In this document: positions 48,244 to 60,035 of the stretch, piece after piece | Layout of the letters: each line of letters starts with the position of its first letter | How positions within the stretch are numbered: the stretch's first letter is position 1 | Assembly: GCF_003129925.1 (NCBI RefSeq) | Contig: NZ_QFFN01000006.1 | Location: forward strand, 1-64,000 | Source of the DNA: Bifidobacterium catulorum | GTDB lineage: Bacteria; Actinomycetota; Actinomycetes; Actinomycetales; Bifidobacteriaceae | Reading direction: 5' to 3' | Length of the DNA stretch: 64,000 bases | Position numbers and translations under genes: made by a program | Notes under the pieces: generated by a model | Seen by the model: the letters and a program-made list of their open reading frames with translations, nothing else | Databases searched by the model: none | What the model was told of the DNA's origin: nothing

Positions 48244-48891
48244 ATGCGCACCATTCTGAACACGCCGGACGAGCCGGCCCACGACAGCCTCGTCGAGAAA
48301 AAATCCGAATTCATCGGCGACGCCTGCCACATCGACTCGCAGGACGACGCCATGGCGTTCGTGGAACTCATCCGAGAGCAACATCCCAAGGCCCGCCACG
48401 TGGCCTTCGCCGCCGTGTGGGGAGGTTCCGACGGCCAGCTCGGCGAACGTATGAGCGACGACGGCGAGCCGTCCGGCACCGCCGGCAAACCCATCCTCGA
48501 CGTATTGCGCCAATCCGGCCTCACCGACTGCGTGGTCTGCGTCACCCGCTATTTCGGCGGCATCCTACTGGGGTCCGGAGGTCTGATCCGCGCCTACTCC
48601 TCGGCCGCATCCCTCGCAGTAAAGGCGGCCGACGGCGCCAACATCGTGCCATGCCGGCGCTATGCCACGACCATCGGCTACCCCCAGCTGACCATGATGC
48701 GGCAGCTGACATCCCTCGCCGACGGCACCGTGGAACACGAGGAGTTCACCGACCGCATCGCCATGACCATCGTCATCCCCGACGGGAACGCCCCGGCCTT
48801 CGAGGCGCGCGTGCGCGAGACCTTCAACGCGGCGGTCCCACTGGAGCCACGCGGCACGCTGAACTCACCCGTCGCCGACCAGGCCGGTTAA
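48244..48891 (+). CDS. YigZ/IMPACT-family (UPF0029) protein
   Basis: 215 residues. Family signature DDGEPSGTAGKPILDVL and CVTRYFGGILLGSGGLIRAYS in the first 130 residues, then the C-terminal DUF1949-like domain. IMPACT-family proteins are linked to stress translation control, but the function in bacteria is not settled. ATG at 48244, GAAAG upstream. It lies 53 bp after the dehydrogenase gene. Confidence 0.9.
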   Translation: MRTILNTPDEPAHDSLVEKKSEFIGDACHIDSQDDAMAFVELIREQHPKARHVAFAAVWGGSDGQLGERMSDDGEPSGTAGKPILDVLRQSGLTDCVVCVTRYFGGILLGSGGLIRAYSSAASLAVKAADGANIVPCRRYATTIGYPQLTMMRQLTSLADGTVEHEEFTDRIAMTIVIPDGNAPAFEARVRETFNAAVPLEPRGTLNSPVADQAG

Positions 48892-48901
48892 GCTGGGCCG
48901 T

Positions 48902-49546
48902 ATGACCGAACACGACGAACAGCCTGGCGAACAGGCCGGCGAACAGGCCGAGCACGAACCCCTGACCGTGACCTACGAGCGCCTGCGACACTCCGAAAGC
49001 CCGGAGGAACTGGGGGAGTTCGCCCGCCGTCCCCTGCCTGACCGCAACGACGCCGCCGCATTCTCCCGCGCCACCGCACTGTTGGAGGCCGTGGCCGGCA
49101 ACCACCATACCGCCCTCGACGACCGCGTCTATCTTGCACGGACCATGCCGTTCCCGAACGTGCTCGTCAAACTCAGCGAAGACCCCGATTCCGCGGTACG
49201 CAAGGCCGTGGCCGAAAACACCAACGACAAGAACTGGCTCGTAGGCCGTCTCACCAAGGATGACGACGATGATGTCCGTGCCGCCGCGCTCGCCAATCCG
49301 AGGACGTCGTGGAAGATGCGCATGGAGGGGGCCGAGGACGAGCGCAACGGCGCCGAGGTGCTTGAACGGCTGTCCCGCTTCGGCGTCGACGACGATAAGA
49401 CCGGCCCCGAGGTGCTGACCGCGATGATACGCCGGGCCGTGGCGTTGAATCCGAACACCGACGAGGAGACCCTCGACCGTCTGGCCGACGATCCGGACAT
49501 CCAGGTGCGGCACGCAGTGGAACGGCGGCGCGGATCCGGCCGATAG
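48902..49546 (+). CDS. Leucine-rich-repeat-variant (LRV) protein
   Basis: 214 residues. Glu-rich N terminus, then alpha-solenoid-like repeats with the LRV pattern: NPNTDEETLDRLADDPDIQV is the clearest unit, and earlier units carry SEDPDSAVRKAVAENTN and VRAAALANPRT. Likely a small protein-binding scaffold; function unknown. ATG at 48902 has TAAGCT ending 8 nt before it and no ribosome binding site, so leaderless translation is likely. It starts 10 bp after the YigZ gene. Confidence 0.8.
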   Translation: MTEHDEQPGEQAGEQAEHEPLTVTYERLRHSESPEELGEFARRPLPDRNDAAAFSRATALLEAVAGNHHTALDDRVYLARTMPFPNVLVKLSEDPDSAVRKAVAENTNDKNWLVGRLTKDDDDDVRAAALANPRTSWKMRMEGAEDERNGAEVLERLSRFGVDDDKTGPEVLTAMIRRAVALNPNTDEETLDRLADDPDIQVRHAVERRRGSGR

Positions 49547-49644
49547 GCGTCCGCGCGGGGAGGGAGGCCACGTTGGCCACGTCTCCAAAGGCCGTTCGGC
49601 GCGACTTTTTCGTATCCGTCAGGTTAACTTGGGTATGTCAGGCG

Positions 49645-49672
49645 TTGCGGGCACCGGTTTCGGGGTTAAGCT
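49645..49672 (+). promoter_or_regulatory. malQ promoter
   Basis: -35 TTGCGG (49645-49650), 16-bp spacer, -10 TAAGCT (49667-49672) ending 7 nt before the ATG. A leaderless transcript is predicted. Confidence 0.65.
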
Positions 49673-49678
49673 GGACGT

Positions 49679-51850
49679 ATGGAAGAACAGCGAGAAGAAT
49701 CTGCCGAACGACTCTCCCGGCCGTTGATTCGCTTGGCGAAGGCGAAGGGTGTCGCCACGTATTACGTGGGACAGCAGGATGAATACGTTGAGATCGACGA
49801 TGACGTTCTTGTCAATGTGTTGCACAGTCTTGGCGTCGATGCGTCGAACGACGAGGCCATCGCCGAGTCGTTGGCGCAGAACGAACGCGACCAGTACAGC
49901 CGTCTGGTCCAGCCGACCATCCTGCACATCGCCGGGCAGGAGAGCCGTGTACGCGTCAACCATGGCGTCACCGATATCCCGTCGGCGCGCCTGATGCTGG
50001 AGAGCGGCATCGAATACGGCACACTGGAGAGCGGCGCCGGCGACGGTGCGATGGCGAAGTCCGTGGACGGCAGATTCGTCGTCAACTCGTCCATCGTGAT
50101 TCCCGCCGATGTGCCGCTCGGCTATCATACGTTGACCGTGACCGTGGGTACGCACAGCGATTCCGCCACGTTGATCTGCGCGCCCGACAGGATCGAGCTG
50201 CTCGATCCGATGAAGGACGGCCACCTGTGGGGCTGGATGGCGCAGTTCTACTCCATCCGCTCATCGCAATCATGGGGCGTCGGCGACTTCAACGACCTGA
50301 AGAACATGCTGCGCGACGCCAAGCAGAAGACCGACGCGGACTTCATCCTCGTCAATCCCGTGCACGCCGGCGAGCCGTGCACGCCGCTGACGCCGTCGCC
50401 CTATCTGCCCATCTCGCGCCGGTTCGTCAACTTCACGTACATCAACCCGGAGATCATTCCCGAGTTCTCGGAGCTTTCCGAGGAGGCGCAGGCGAACATC
50501 CGGCAGTTGCACGCCGCGGTGGAGGAGCTGAACGCCGATCCCGACAAGATCGACCGCGACGCCATGTGGGCCGCCAAGATGCCCGCCCTGTGGACGATCT
50601 TCAAGGCGCCGCGCCCGGCCGGCCGCCAGAAGGAGTTCGAGGTCTTCAAGTCCGGTGCCGGCGACGATCTCGAAGGCTACGCCACCTGGTGCCTCGCCTA
50701 CGACAAGTGGGGCGCGCCCACCGACGCCCCCGACTCCTGGGTGAAGACCACCACGCGGGACTCCTCCGAGATCGCCCGTCTGCGCGGCCAGTATCCCGAC
50801 ACGCTGGAGTTCTACCGTTGGCTTGAATGGATCGCCGACGAACAGCTGGCCGACGCCCAGCAGACCGCCTACGATGCGGGCATGCGCATCGGCATCATGG
50901 CCGACATGGCCGTGGGTGTGCACCCGTACGGCTCCGACGTGTGGTGGAATCCCGAACGGTTCGCCTACGGCGCCACCGTCGGCGCGCCGCCGGACTTCTA
51001 CAACCAGCAGGGGCAGAACTGGAGCCAGCCGCCTCTGAACCCCGAATACCTCGCCAAGACCGGGTACAAGGCGTACCGCGATATCGTGTCCGGCATGTTC
51101 TCCCATGCGGGTGCCGTGCGCATCGACCATGCGATCGGCCTGTTCCGCCTGTGGTGGATTCCCGAAGGGCGCAGCGCCAAGGAAGGCGCCTACGTGTATT
51201 ACGATTCCGCGGTGATGCTCGGCATCCTGGCCCTTGAGGCCACGCGGGCCCATGGCGTGGTCGTGGGCGAGGACCTCGGCGTCGTGCCGGACTACATGGC
51301 CAAGTCTCTGGCCGCGCACGGGCTGCTCGGCTGCGCCATCGAATGGTTCGAGCAGCGCGACGGCAAGTTCCGCAGGCCGCAGGACTGGCGTCCGCTCACC
51401 CTCGCCTCCGTGACCACGCACGACATTCCGCCCACCGCCGGATACCTGCGCTACGAACATGTGAAGCTGCGCAGCAAGCTGCATCTGCTCACCGGCAGTG
51501 AAGAGGAGTTCATGACCGACGCCAGGCGCGAGCACAACGCGTTGCTTTCCATGCTGGCCGACGGCGGATGGATTCGCCGCGAATGGCTTGACGACGAGGA
51601 CGCCCACGAGCAGGACCTCATCGAGGGTATGCACCGTGCGTTGTGCGCGTCGCCGTCGAAGCTGCTGTGCGCCACCATCACCGACGGCGTGGGCGAACGC
51701 CGTACGCAGAACCAGCCCGGTACGAACAACGAATACCCGAACTGGCGTATCCCGCTGGCCGACGGCGACGGCAACGCCGTCTCGCTCGACGGCCTTTTCG
51801 ACAACCCCCGGGTGCAGTCCCTCGCCGCCGTCATGCGCGGCGAAAAGTAA
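49679..51850 (+). CDS. malQ: 4-alpha-glucanotransferase
   Basis: 723 residues, GH77 amylomaltase. Disproportionates maltodextrins. Conserved blocks: SIRSSQSWGVGDFNDLKNML, GIMADMAVGVHPYGSDVWW, the GAPPDFYNQQGQNW loop, VRIDHAIGLFRLWWIPEG (nucleophile Asp), VVGEDLGVVP (acid/base Glu) and TTHDIPPTAGYL (third Asp). Long N-terminal domain as in actinobacteria. ATG at 49679, leaderless by the criteria above. Works with glgX (53848) in glycogen and maltodextrin turnover. Confidence 0.97.
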   Translation: MEEQREESAERLSRPLIRLAKAKGVATYYVGQQDEYVEIDDDVLVNVLHSLGVDASNDEAIAESLAQNERDQYSRLVQPTILHIAGQESRVRVNHGVTDIPSARLMLESGIEYGTLESGAGDGAMAKSVDGRFVVNSSIVIPADVPLGYHTLTVTVGTHSDSATLICAPDRIELLDPMKDGHLWGWMAQFYSIRSSQSWGVGDFNDLKNMLRDAKQKTDADFILVNPVHAGEPCTPLTPSPYLPISRRFVNFTYINPEIIPEFSELSEEAQANIRQLHAAVEELNADPDKIDRDAMWAAKMPALWTIFKAPRPAGRQKEFEVFKSGAGDDLEGYATWCLAYDKWGAPTDAPDSWVKTTTRDSSEIARLRGQYPDTLEFYRWLEWIADEQLADAQQTAYDAGMRIGIMADMAVGVHPYGSDVWWNPERFAYGATVGAPPDFYNQQGQNWSQPPLNPEYLAKTGYKAYRDIVSGMFSHAGAVRIDHAIGLFRLWWIPEGRSAKEGAYVYYDSAVMLGILALEATRAHGVVVGEDLGVVPDYMAKSLAAHGLLGCAIEWFEQRDGKFRRPQDWRPLTLASVTTHDIPPTAGYLRYEHVKLRSKLHLLTGSEEEFMTDARREHNALLSMLADGGWIRREWLDDEDAHEQDLIEGMHRALCASPSKLLCATITDGVGERRTQNQPGTNNEYPNWRIPLADGDGNAVSLDGLFDNPRVQSLAAVMRGEK

Positions 51851-52006
51851 CGCATCATCCCGATCGGCCTGGTATGGCGGCCCCTTCCCTCGGTGGGGCC
51901 GCCATATGCATACCCGTGCCGGGGATTCCGCAGTGGCAGTTTTGCAGTGGTATTCCAAGAAACGATTCCGCGGCAAGATCGCCCTCCGCCACTATCATCG
52001 ACGGCG

Positions 52007-52471
52007 ATGACAGTCAGGAAACCAGGGCGGGGGAGTCGGTCGAAACGGCCGGAGAAATACGAACGAGGCACACGCAGCTATACGATGTCGCACATCCGTG
52101 GCAAGGACACCTCCATCGAGGTGCTCACCCGCAGCTACCTGTTCCGGCGTGGACTGCGGTTCCGCAAGAACGACAGGCGATATCCCGGCCATCCCGACGT
52201 CGTCCTGCCGAAATGGCATGTCGTCGTGTTCGTCAACGGATGCTTCTGGCATATGCACGAAGGATGCTCCAAACATTCGATGCCGAAATCGAACGTGGAT
52301 TTCTGGACGGCGAAACTCACGCGCAACCGTGACCGTGACCGTCGCCAACGGGCCGAACTGGAGGCGATGGGTTGGCGCGTGATCACCGTATGGGAGTGCG
52401 AACTCGACAAGGCGCACCGCGATGAACGTCTCGCCCGTCTTTACGACGAAATCACCGGCGTGTCGCATTGA
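52007..52471 (+). CDS. vsr: Very short patch repair (Vsr) endonuclease
   Basis: 154 residues. Nicks DNA at T:G mismatches produced by deamination of 5-methylcytosine. Signatures: MSHIRGKDTSIE (27-38), YPGHPDVVLPKWHVVVFVNG (59-78, catalytic D64), CFWHMHEGC (79-87, zinc ligands) and the MPKSNVDFWTAKLTRNRDRD segment. No cytosine methyltransferase is adjacent, so it is a solitary vsr here. ATG at 52007, TATCAT ending 9 nt before it, no ribosome binding site. Confidence 0.93.
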   Translation: MTVRKPGRGSRSKRPEKYERGTRSYTMSHIRGKDTSIEVLTRSYLFRRGLRFRKNDRRYPGHPDVVLPKWHVVVFVNGCFWHMHEGCSKHSMPKSNVDFWTAKLTRNRDRDRRQRAELEAMGWRVITVWECELDKAHRDERLARLYDEITGVSH

Positions 52472-52481
52472 CCTCGGCGTT

Positions 52482-52509
52482 TTGACGAACACGCAAAAAG
52501 CGGTACACT
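52482..52509 (+). promoter_or_regulatory. rplM-rpsI promoter
   Basis: -35 TTGACG (52482-52487), 16-bp spacer, -10 TACACT (52504-52509). Leader of about 140 nt to rplM. Confidence 0.75.
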
Positions 52510-52510
52510 A

Positions 52511-52655
52511 GTGGATTGTTGTGTTTCCCAGGGGTCCTTCAAAGCGCTGTCCCACTCGCCAATAGGACTTTCAGGGAGCCCACGGATAATGCGGCAAAAG
52601 GGGATCTGACCAATCCACGATTGCCCGGAACACAATAGTAAAGAAAAGGTATATC
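52511..52655 (+). ncRNA. Structured rplM leader with possible pseudoknot
   Basis: GTGGATTG (52511-52518) is complementary to CAATCCAC (52611-52618). TTGTGTTTCC (52519-52528) is complementary, with one bulge, to GGAACACAA (52627-52635). The two pairings cross, so they are either a pseudoknot or alternatives. It may control L13/S9 synthesis. Confidence 0.4.
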
Positions 52656-53105
52656 GTGAAAACTTTCACACCGAAGCCTAACGATCTGACCCACGAGTGG
52701 TACGTCATCGACGCCACCGACGTGGTTCTCGGCCGTCTTGCAACCACCGCCGCCAACCTGCTGCGCGGCAAGAACAAGCCGACGTTCGCTCCTCACGCCG
52801 ATGGTGGCAACCATGTCATCATCATCAACGCTGAGAAGATCGCCCTGTCCGGCAACAAGCTGGGCAAGAACCTGTACATGCACTCCGGCTTCCCGGGTGG
52901 TCTGCGCGCCGACAGCTACGGCGAGCTGCTTGAGAAGAACCCCGAGCGCATCATCAAGGCCGCCGTCAAGGGCATGCTGCCGAAGAACCGTCTGGCGAAG
53001 GTCCAGCTGGGCCGTCTGCGCATCTTCAAGGGTGCCGAGCACCCGCACACCCCTCAGAAGCCCGTTGAGTACGAGATCAAGCAGATCTCCCAGCAGGCTA
53101 AGTGA
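52656..53105 (+). CDS. rplM: 50S ribosomal protein L13
   Basis: 149 residues. [36 protein letters not shown], and [19 protein letters not shown] with the KGAEHPH tail are L13 signatures. GTG at 52656, AAGAAAAGG upstream. Operon with rpsI. The 5' leader is long and structured. Confidence 0.97.
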   Translation: MKTFTPKPNDLTHEWYVIDATDVVLGRLATTAANLLRGKNKPTFAPHADGGNHVIIINAEKIALSGNKLGKNLYMHSGFPGGLRADSYGELLEKNPERIIKAAVKGMLPKNRLAKVQLGRLRIFKGAEHPHTPQKPVEYEIKQISQQAK

Positions 53106-53131
53106 TCTAGGACCGAAAGGAGACACCGATT

Positions 53132-53620
53132 ATGGCTGAAAACACTAACTCCGCGGTCCAGGAGACCGAAGAGGAGCTCACGCAGTACACTTCCGAGACC
53201 AACGCCGGTGCCGGCACCGGCACTTCCGCGATCGCCCCGGGCTACGGCACCGGCCGTCGCAAGGAGGCCGTCGCCCGCGTCCGCCTGATTCCGGGCACCG
53301 GTAAGTGGACCATCAACGGCCGCACCCTGGAGGAGTTCTTCCCGGGCAAGATTCAGCAGCGTGAGGTCAACTCCCCGATCGTCCTGCTGAAGCTCGAAGG
53401 CAAGTTCGACGTCGTCGTGCTCGTCAACGGCGGTGGCACCACCGGCCAGGCCGGCGCCATCCGTCTTGGCGTCGCCCGCGCCCTGAACGCCATCGACCGC
53501 GACTCCAACCGCGCCGCCCTGAAGAAGGCCGGCATGCTGACTCGTGACGCCCGTGCGGTGGAACGCAAGAAGGCCGGTCTGCACAAGGCACGTCGCGCCC
53601 CGCAGTACTCGAAGCGTTAA
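53132..53620 (+). CDS. rpsI: 30S ribosomal protein S9
   Basis: 162 residues. An acidic N-terminal extension (about 1-40), then [20 protein letters not shown], the [18 protein letters not shown] motif, and the C-terminal RRAPQYSKR tail that reaches the P-site tRNA. AAAGGAGACACC precedes the ATG. Stop at 53620 followed by a terminator. Confidence 0.98.
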   Translation: MAENTNSAVQETEEELTQYTSETNAGAGTGTSAIAPGYGTGRRKEAVARVRLIPGTGKWTINGRTLEEFFPGKIQQREVNSPIVLLKLEGKFDVVVLVNGGGTTGQAGAIRLGVARALNAIDRDSNRAALKKAGMLTRDARAVERKKAGLHKARRAPQYSKR

Positions 53621-53666
53621 GTTTCGCCTGCTGCAACGGCAATACGATTGTCGTCTGGCATACGGA

Positions 53667-53714
53667 AGATCCCCTCGTTCATTGGTTCGTCCAATGGGCG
53701 AGGGGATCTTTTCA
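53667..53714 (+). terminator. rplM-rpsI terminator
   Basis: AGATCCCCTCG (53667-53677) pairs with CGAGGGGATCT (53699-53709), inner CATTGG/CCAATG, then TTTC. A short direct repeat of GGGGATCTTTTCATG follows. Confidence 0.85.
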
Positions 53715-53807
53715 TGTCGGGGATCTTTTCATGCCGCCGTGTGCCCTATGCCGTCACAACGGTCAACGAATCGTTCTGATGTGACGACTTGATGATGACG
53801 ACTTGAT

Positions 53808-53836
53808 GATGCCGGCCGGTCGACCCGGCCGGCATC
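53808..53836. terminator. Perfect 12-bp hairpin at glgX 3' end
   Basis: GATGCCGGCCGG (53808-53819) and CCGGCCGGCATC (53825-53836) around a 5-nt loop. Likely terminator or 3' stability element for glgX; no T-run. Confidence 0.55.
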
Positions 53837-53847
53837 GACGACGGTTG

Positions 53848-56493
<2,646 letters not shown>

Positions 56494-56870
56494 ACATCCA
56501 CACTACCCCGTGCGTCAGAACGTCCGGTTCTTCGAGGTTCCCCAGGTTCTCAACGGAGGCGCACGCCTGTCTTTGGCTGGGCGTGTTTGCGGGTCGTTCG
56601 GCATCTGAGGCGATGATTGCGCGGCGCCTGTACATGGCCGGACGTGTCCGGTGTCTGACCGGAGAAAGGTGCAAGGTGTTTTCGTGGCCATGTCCCATCC
56701 CGTCTGGTCGTCCATAGGGCTGGGGGATCGGGTGTGTGGCCTGTGTGGTCCGCCGAGGATCGGCCACGGAGCCGATCGCGGTGAGGCCTTACGAGGAATC
56801 GACCGTCCATATACGTGAAAACCTACGAAAATACATACTTTCTTAACCTCAAATCTCACTTATAAAAAAT

Positions 56871-56884
56871 ACTTTTGCAAAAGT
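56871..56884. promoter_or_regulatory. Perfect 14-bp palindrome
   Basis: ACTTTTGCAAAAGT, 14 bp upstream of the adhE -35 element. Candidate operator. Confidence 0.45.
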
Positions 56885-56897
56885 TTGCGTGTCGGTT

Positions 56898-56925
56898 TTG
56901 CGTTCCGATTCTTTGGTGTTATTGT
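56898..56925 (+). promoter_or_regulatory. adhE promoter
   Basis: -35 TTGCGT (56898-56903), 16-bp spacer, -10 TATTGT (56920-56925). Confidence 0.55.
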
Positions 56926-56939
56926 GACTTGTGTCACAG
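56922..56939 (+). promoter_or_regulatory. Rex-like operator overlapping adhE -10
   Basis: TTGTGACTTGTGTCACAG matches the Rex consensus TTGTGA-N6-TCACAA at 11 of 12 defined positions. It also fits a CRP-type TGTGA-N6-TCACA. Rex would repress adhE until NADH rises. Confidence 0.6.
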
Positions 56940-57105
56940 CCTCAGGGTGTGATGCAGCCCATGCCGCAGCCAACGGCAGGGCGAAGAAGGCATAACACGT
57001 CGCCGCTTTCCGGCCGGATTCATAACCGATTGATTTTTCCTCGGATGCGGGCGGAAGCGTCATATGTCAACAAACCATACTTGGCTACACGATCGAGGAG
57101 GACAC

Positions 57106-59841
57106 GTGGTCGCAGCTAAGAAGAAGACGGAAGAAACCGCCGTCAAGCCCCAGGAGAACGCAGCCGTTTCCGCCGAGCAGGAGGTCGACGCCCTCGTCAG
57201 GAAGGCGCAGGTCGCCCTCAGGAAGTTCGAGGCGCTCGATCAGAAGCAGGTCGACCACATCGTCGCCAAGGCTTCCGTCGCCGCGCTGAACAAGCACCTC
57301 GTGCTCGCCAAGCTCGCCGTCGAGGAGACCAAGCGTGGTCTGGTGGAGGACAAGGCCACCAAGAACATCTTCGCGTGTGAGCACATCACCAACTACCTGG
57401 CCGGTCAGAAGACCGTCGGCATCATCCGTGAGGACGACGTCGAAGGCATCACCGAGATCGCCGAGCCCGTCGGCGTCGTCGCCGGCGTGACCCCGGTCAC
57501 CAACCCGACCTCCACCGCCATCTTCAAGTCGCTCATCGCCCTGAAGACCCGCTGCCCGATCGTCTTCGGCTTCCACCCGGGCGCCCAGAAGTGCTCCGTC
57601 GAGGCCGCGCGCATCGTGCGCGACGCCGCCATCAAGGCAGGCGCCCCCGAGGACTGCATCCAGTGGATCGAGCACCCGTCCATCGAGGCCACCGGCGCCC
57701 TGATGAAGCACCCGGGCGTCGCCACCATCCTCGCCACCGGCGGCCCCGGCATGGTCAAGGCCGCGTACACCTCCGGCAAGCCCGCCCTCGGCGTGGGCGC
57801 CGGCAACGCCCCGGCCTACGTGGCCCCGGACGCCGACATCGTGCGCACCGCCAACGACCTCATCCTCTCCAAGCACTTCGACTACGGCATGATCTGCGCC
57901 ACCGAGCAGGCCGTCATCGCCGACAAGTCCGTGTACGAGCCGCTGCTGGCCGAACTCAAGAAGCGCAAGGCCTACTTCGTCAACGCCGAGGAAAAGGCCA
58001 AGCTCGAGAAGTTCGTGTTCGGCGTCACCGCCTACGAGAGCCCGGACCAGAAGACCAAGCTCAACGCCTGGGTGCCCGGCAAGTCCCCGCAGGCCATCGC
58101 CCACGCCGCCGGCTTCGAGATCCCGTCCGACGCCACCATCCTCGCCGCCGAATGCAAGGAGGTCGGCGAGATGGAGCCGCTCACCATGGAGAAGCTCTCC
58201 CCGATCCAGGCCTTCCTGAAGTCCGACAACAAGGAGCAGGCCTTCGAGATGTGCGAGAAGATGCTCGTGCACGGCGCCGGCCACACCGCCGCCATCCACA
58301 CGAACGACCAGGCCCTGGTCGACGAGTACGGCAACCGCATGCACGCCTGCCGCATCATCTGGAACCAGCCCTCCTCCCTCGGCGGCATCGGCGACATCTA
58401 CAACGCCATCGCCCCGTCGCTGACCCTCGGCTGCGGTTCCTACGGCGGCAACTCGGTCTCCGGCAACGTCCAGGCGGTCAACCTCATCAACATCAAGCGC
58501 GTCGCTCGGAGGAACAACAACATGCAGTGGTTCAAGATCCCGGCCAAGACCTACTTCGAGCCGAATGCCATCAAGTACCTGCGCGACATGGCCGACGTCA
58601 ACCGCGTCGTCATCGTCTGTGACAAGGTCATGCTCGATCTTGGCGTCGTGGAGAAGGCCATCCACCAGCTGCGCCTGCGTCCGAACAACGTGCAGTACCG
58701 CATCATCGACTACGTCGAGCCCGAGCCCTCGGTCGAGACCGTCGAACGCGGCGCCGCCATGATGCGCGACGAGTTCCAGCCCGACACCATCATCGCCATC
58801 GGCGGCGGCTCCCCGATGGACGCCTCCAAGATCATGTGGCTGCTCTACGAGCACCCGGAAATCGAATTCGCAGACATCCGCGAGAAGTTCTTCGATATCC
58901 GCAAGCGCGCGTTCAAGCTGCCAGCCCTCGGCAAGAAGGCCCGCCTGGTCTGCATCCCGACCTCGTCCGGCACCGGCTCCGAAGTCACGCCGTTCGCCGT
59001 GATCACCGACCACAAGACCGGCTACAAGTACCCGGTCACCGACTACGCGCTGACCCCGTCCGTCGCCATCGTGGACCCGGTGCTGGCCCGCACCCAGCCG
59101 CGCAAGCTGGCCTGCGACTCCGGCTTCGACGCCCTGACCCACTCCTTCGAGGCCTACGTCTCCGTCTACGCCAACGACTTCACCGACGGCATGGCGCTGC
59201 ACGCCGCCAAGCTGGTGTGGGAGAACCTTGAGACCTCCGTGAGGGAAGGCGCCGCCAACCCGATGGCCCAGGAGAAGATGCACAACGCCGCCACCATGGC
59301 CGGCATGGCCTTCGGCTCCGCGTTCCTCGGCATGTGCCACGGCATGGCCCACACCATCGGCGCACTGTGCCACGTCGCCCACGGCCGCACCAACTCCATC
59401 CTGCTGCCGTACGTGATCCGCTACAACGGCCAGATCCCCGACGAGCCGACCAGCTGGCCGAAGTACAACAAGTACGTCGCCCCGCAGCGCTATCAGGAGA
59501 TCGCCAAGAACCTCGGCATCGACCCCGGCAACACCGTCGAGGAAGGCGTCGAGAACCTGGCCCGCGCCGTCGAGGACTACCGCGACAACAAGCTCGGCAT
59601 GGACCGTTCCTTCCAGGCCGCCGGCGTGGACGAGGACTACTTCTGGAGCGTGCTTGAGCAGATCGGCATGCGCGCCTACGAGGACCAGTGCACCCCGGCC
59701 AACCCGCGCATCCCGATGATCGAGGACATGAAGGACATCGCCATCGCCGCCTACTACGGCGTGCCGCAGGCCGAAGGCCACCGCATCCGCGTCGAGCGCG
59801 AAGGCACCGCCTCCGTCGAGGAAGCCTCCCAGCGCGACTGA
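57106..59841 (+). CDS. adhE: Bifunctional acetaldehyde/alcohol dehydrogenase
   Basis: 911 residues. Converts acetyl-CoA to ethanol in two NADH-dependent steps. N-terminal aldehyde dehydrogenase half with catalytic C264 in GMICATEQAV. C-terminal iron alcohol dehydrogenase half with GGGSPMDASKIMWLLYE and the metal histidines in GMCHGMAHTIGALCHVAHG. The GTG at 57106 is chosen because AGGAGG lies 4 nt upstream and the N terminus reads MVAAKKKTEE; an ATG at 57064 is in frame. Two strong hairpins follow. NADH sensing is suggested by the Rex-like site. Confidence 0.97.
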   Translation: MVAAKKKTEETAVKPQENAAVSAEQEVDALVRKAQVALRKFEALDQKQVDHIVAKASVAALNKHLVLAKLAVEETKRGLVEDKATKNIFACEHITNYLAGQKTVGIIREDDVEGITEIAEPVGVVAGVTPVTNPTSTAIFKSLIALKTRCPIVFGFHPGAQKCSVEAARIVRDAAIKAGAPEDCIQWIEHPSIEATGALMKHPGVATILATGGPGMVKAAYTSGKPALGVGAGNAPAYVAPDADIVRTANDLILSKHFDYGMICATEQAVIADKSVYEPLLAELKKRKAYFVNAEEKAKLEKFVFGVTAYESPDQKTKLNAWVPGKSPQAIAHAAGFEIPSDATILAAECKEVGEMEPLTMEKLSPIQAFLKSDNKEQAFEMCEKMLVHGAGHTAAIHTNDQALVDEYGNRMHACRIIWNQPSSLGGIGDIYNAIAPSLTLGCGSYGGNSVSGNVQAVNLINIKRVARRNNNMQWFKIPAKTYFEPNAIKYLRDMADVNRVVIVCDKVMLDLGVVEKAIHQLRLRPNNVQYRIIDYVEPEPSVETVERGAAMMRDEFQPDTIIAIGGGSPMDASKIMWLLYEHPEIEFADIREKFFDIRKRAFKLPALGKKARLVCIPTSSGTGSEVTPFAVITDHKTGYKYPVTDYALTPSVAIVDPVLARTQPRKLACDSGFDALTHSFEAYVSVYANDFTDGMALHAAKLVWENLETSVREGAANPMAQEKMHNAATMAGMAFGSAFLGMCHGMAHTIGALCHVAHGRTNSILLPYVIRYNGQIPDEPTSWPKYNKYVAPQRYQEIAKNLGIDPGNTVEEGVENLARAVEDYRDNKLGMDRSFQAAGVDEDYFWSVLEQIGMRAYEDQCTPANPRIPMIEDMKDIAIAAYYGVPQAEGHRIRVEREGTASVEEASQRD

Positions 59842-59856
59842 CGTCCTCCCCGAACC

Positions 59857-59894
59857 CGTGGCCGGAACCGGTGGTTTGTCGGACTCCGGCCACG
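59857..59894. other. Hairpin after adhE
   Basis: CGTGGCCGGA (59857-59866) pairs with TCCGGCCACG (59885-59894). It precedes the main terminator and may act in mRNA stability. Confidence 0.6.
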
Positions 59895-59909
59895 GCCCCC
59901 TCTATCGAT

Positions 59910-59954
59910 GAAGTCCCCCGTCGTCATCCCCGGACGACGGGGGACTTCGTTTTC
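59910..59954 (+). terminator. adhE terminator
   Basis: GAAGTCCCCCGTCGT (59910-59924) pairs perfectly with ACGACGGGGGACTTC (59934-59948), then GTTTTC. Confidence 0.9.
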
Positions 59955-59967
59955 AATCAATACCCGG

Positions 59968-60030
59968 AATTTGGTAATTTCGGTCATGAAGAACCGGTTT
60001 TGATGGTCTTTATGAACGATTCGACCAATT
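59968..60030 (-). repeat. 64-bp palindromic repeat, copy B
   Basis: Arms AATTTGGTAATTTCGGTCAT and ATGAACGATTCGACCAATT. Lies between the adhE terminator and the end of the acetolactate decarboxylase gene; reverse orientation relative to copies C and D. Confidence 0.8.
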
Positions 60031-60035
60031 ACGGC

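Larger units (their letters stand above)
56494..57105. promoter_or_regulatory. adhE upstream region
   Basis: About 600 bp without a supported gene. It holds a 14-bp perfect palindrome, the adhE promoter and a Rex-like operator (separate entries). Confidence 0.6.

Noticed and set aside
57085-59781. A long open frame of about 900 codons on the minus strand opposite adhE
   Set aside because: Shadow of adhE, with the low-complexity composition expected of antisense to a GC-rich gene.
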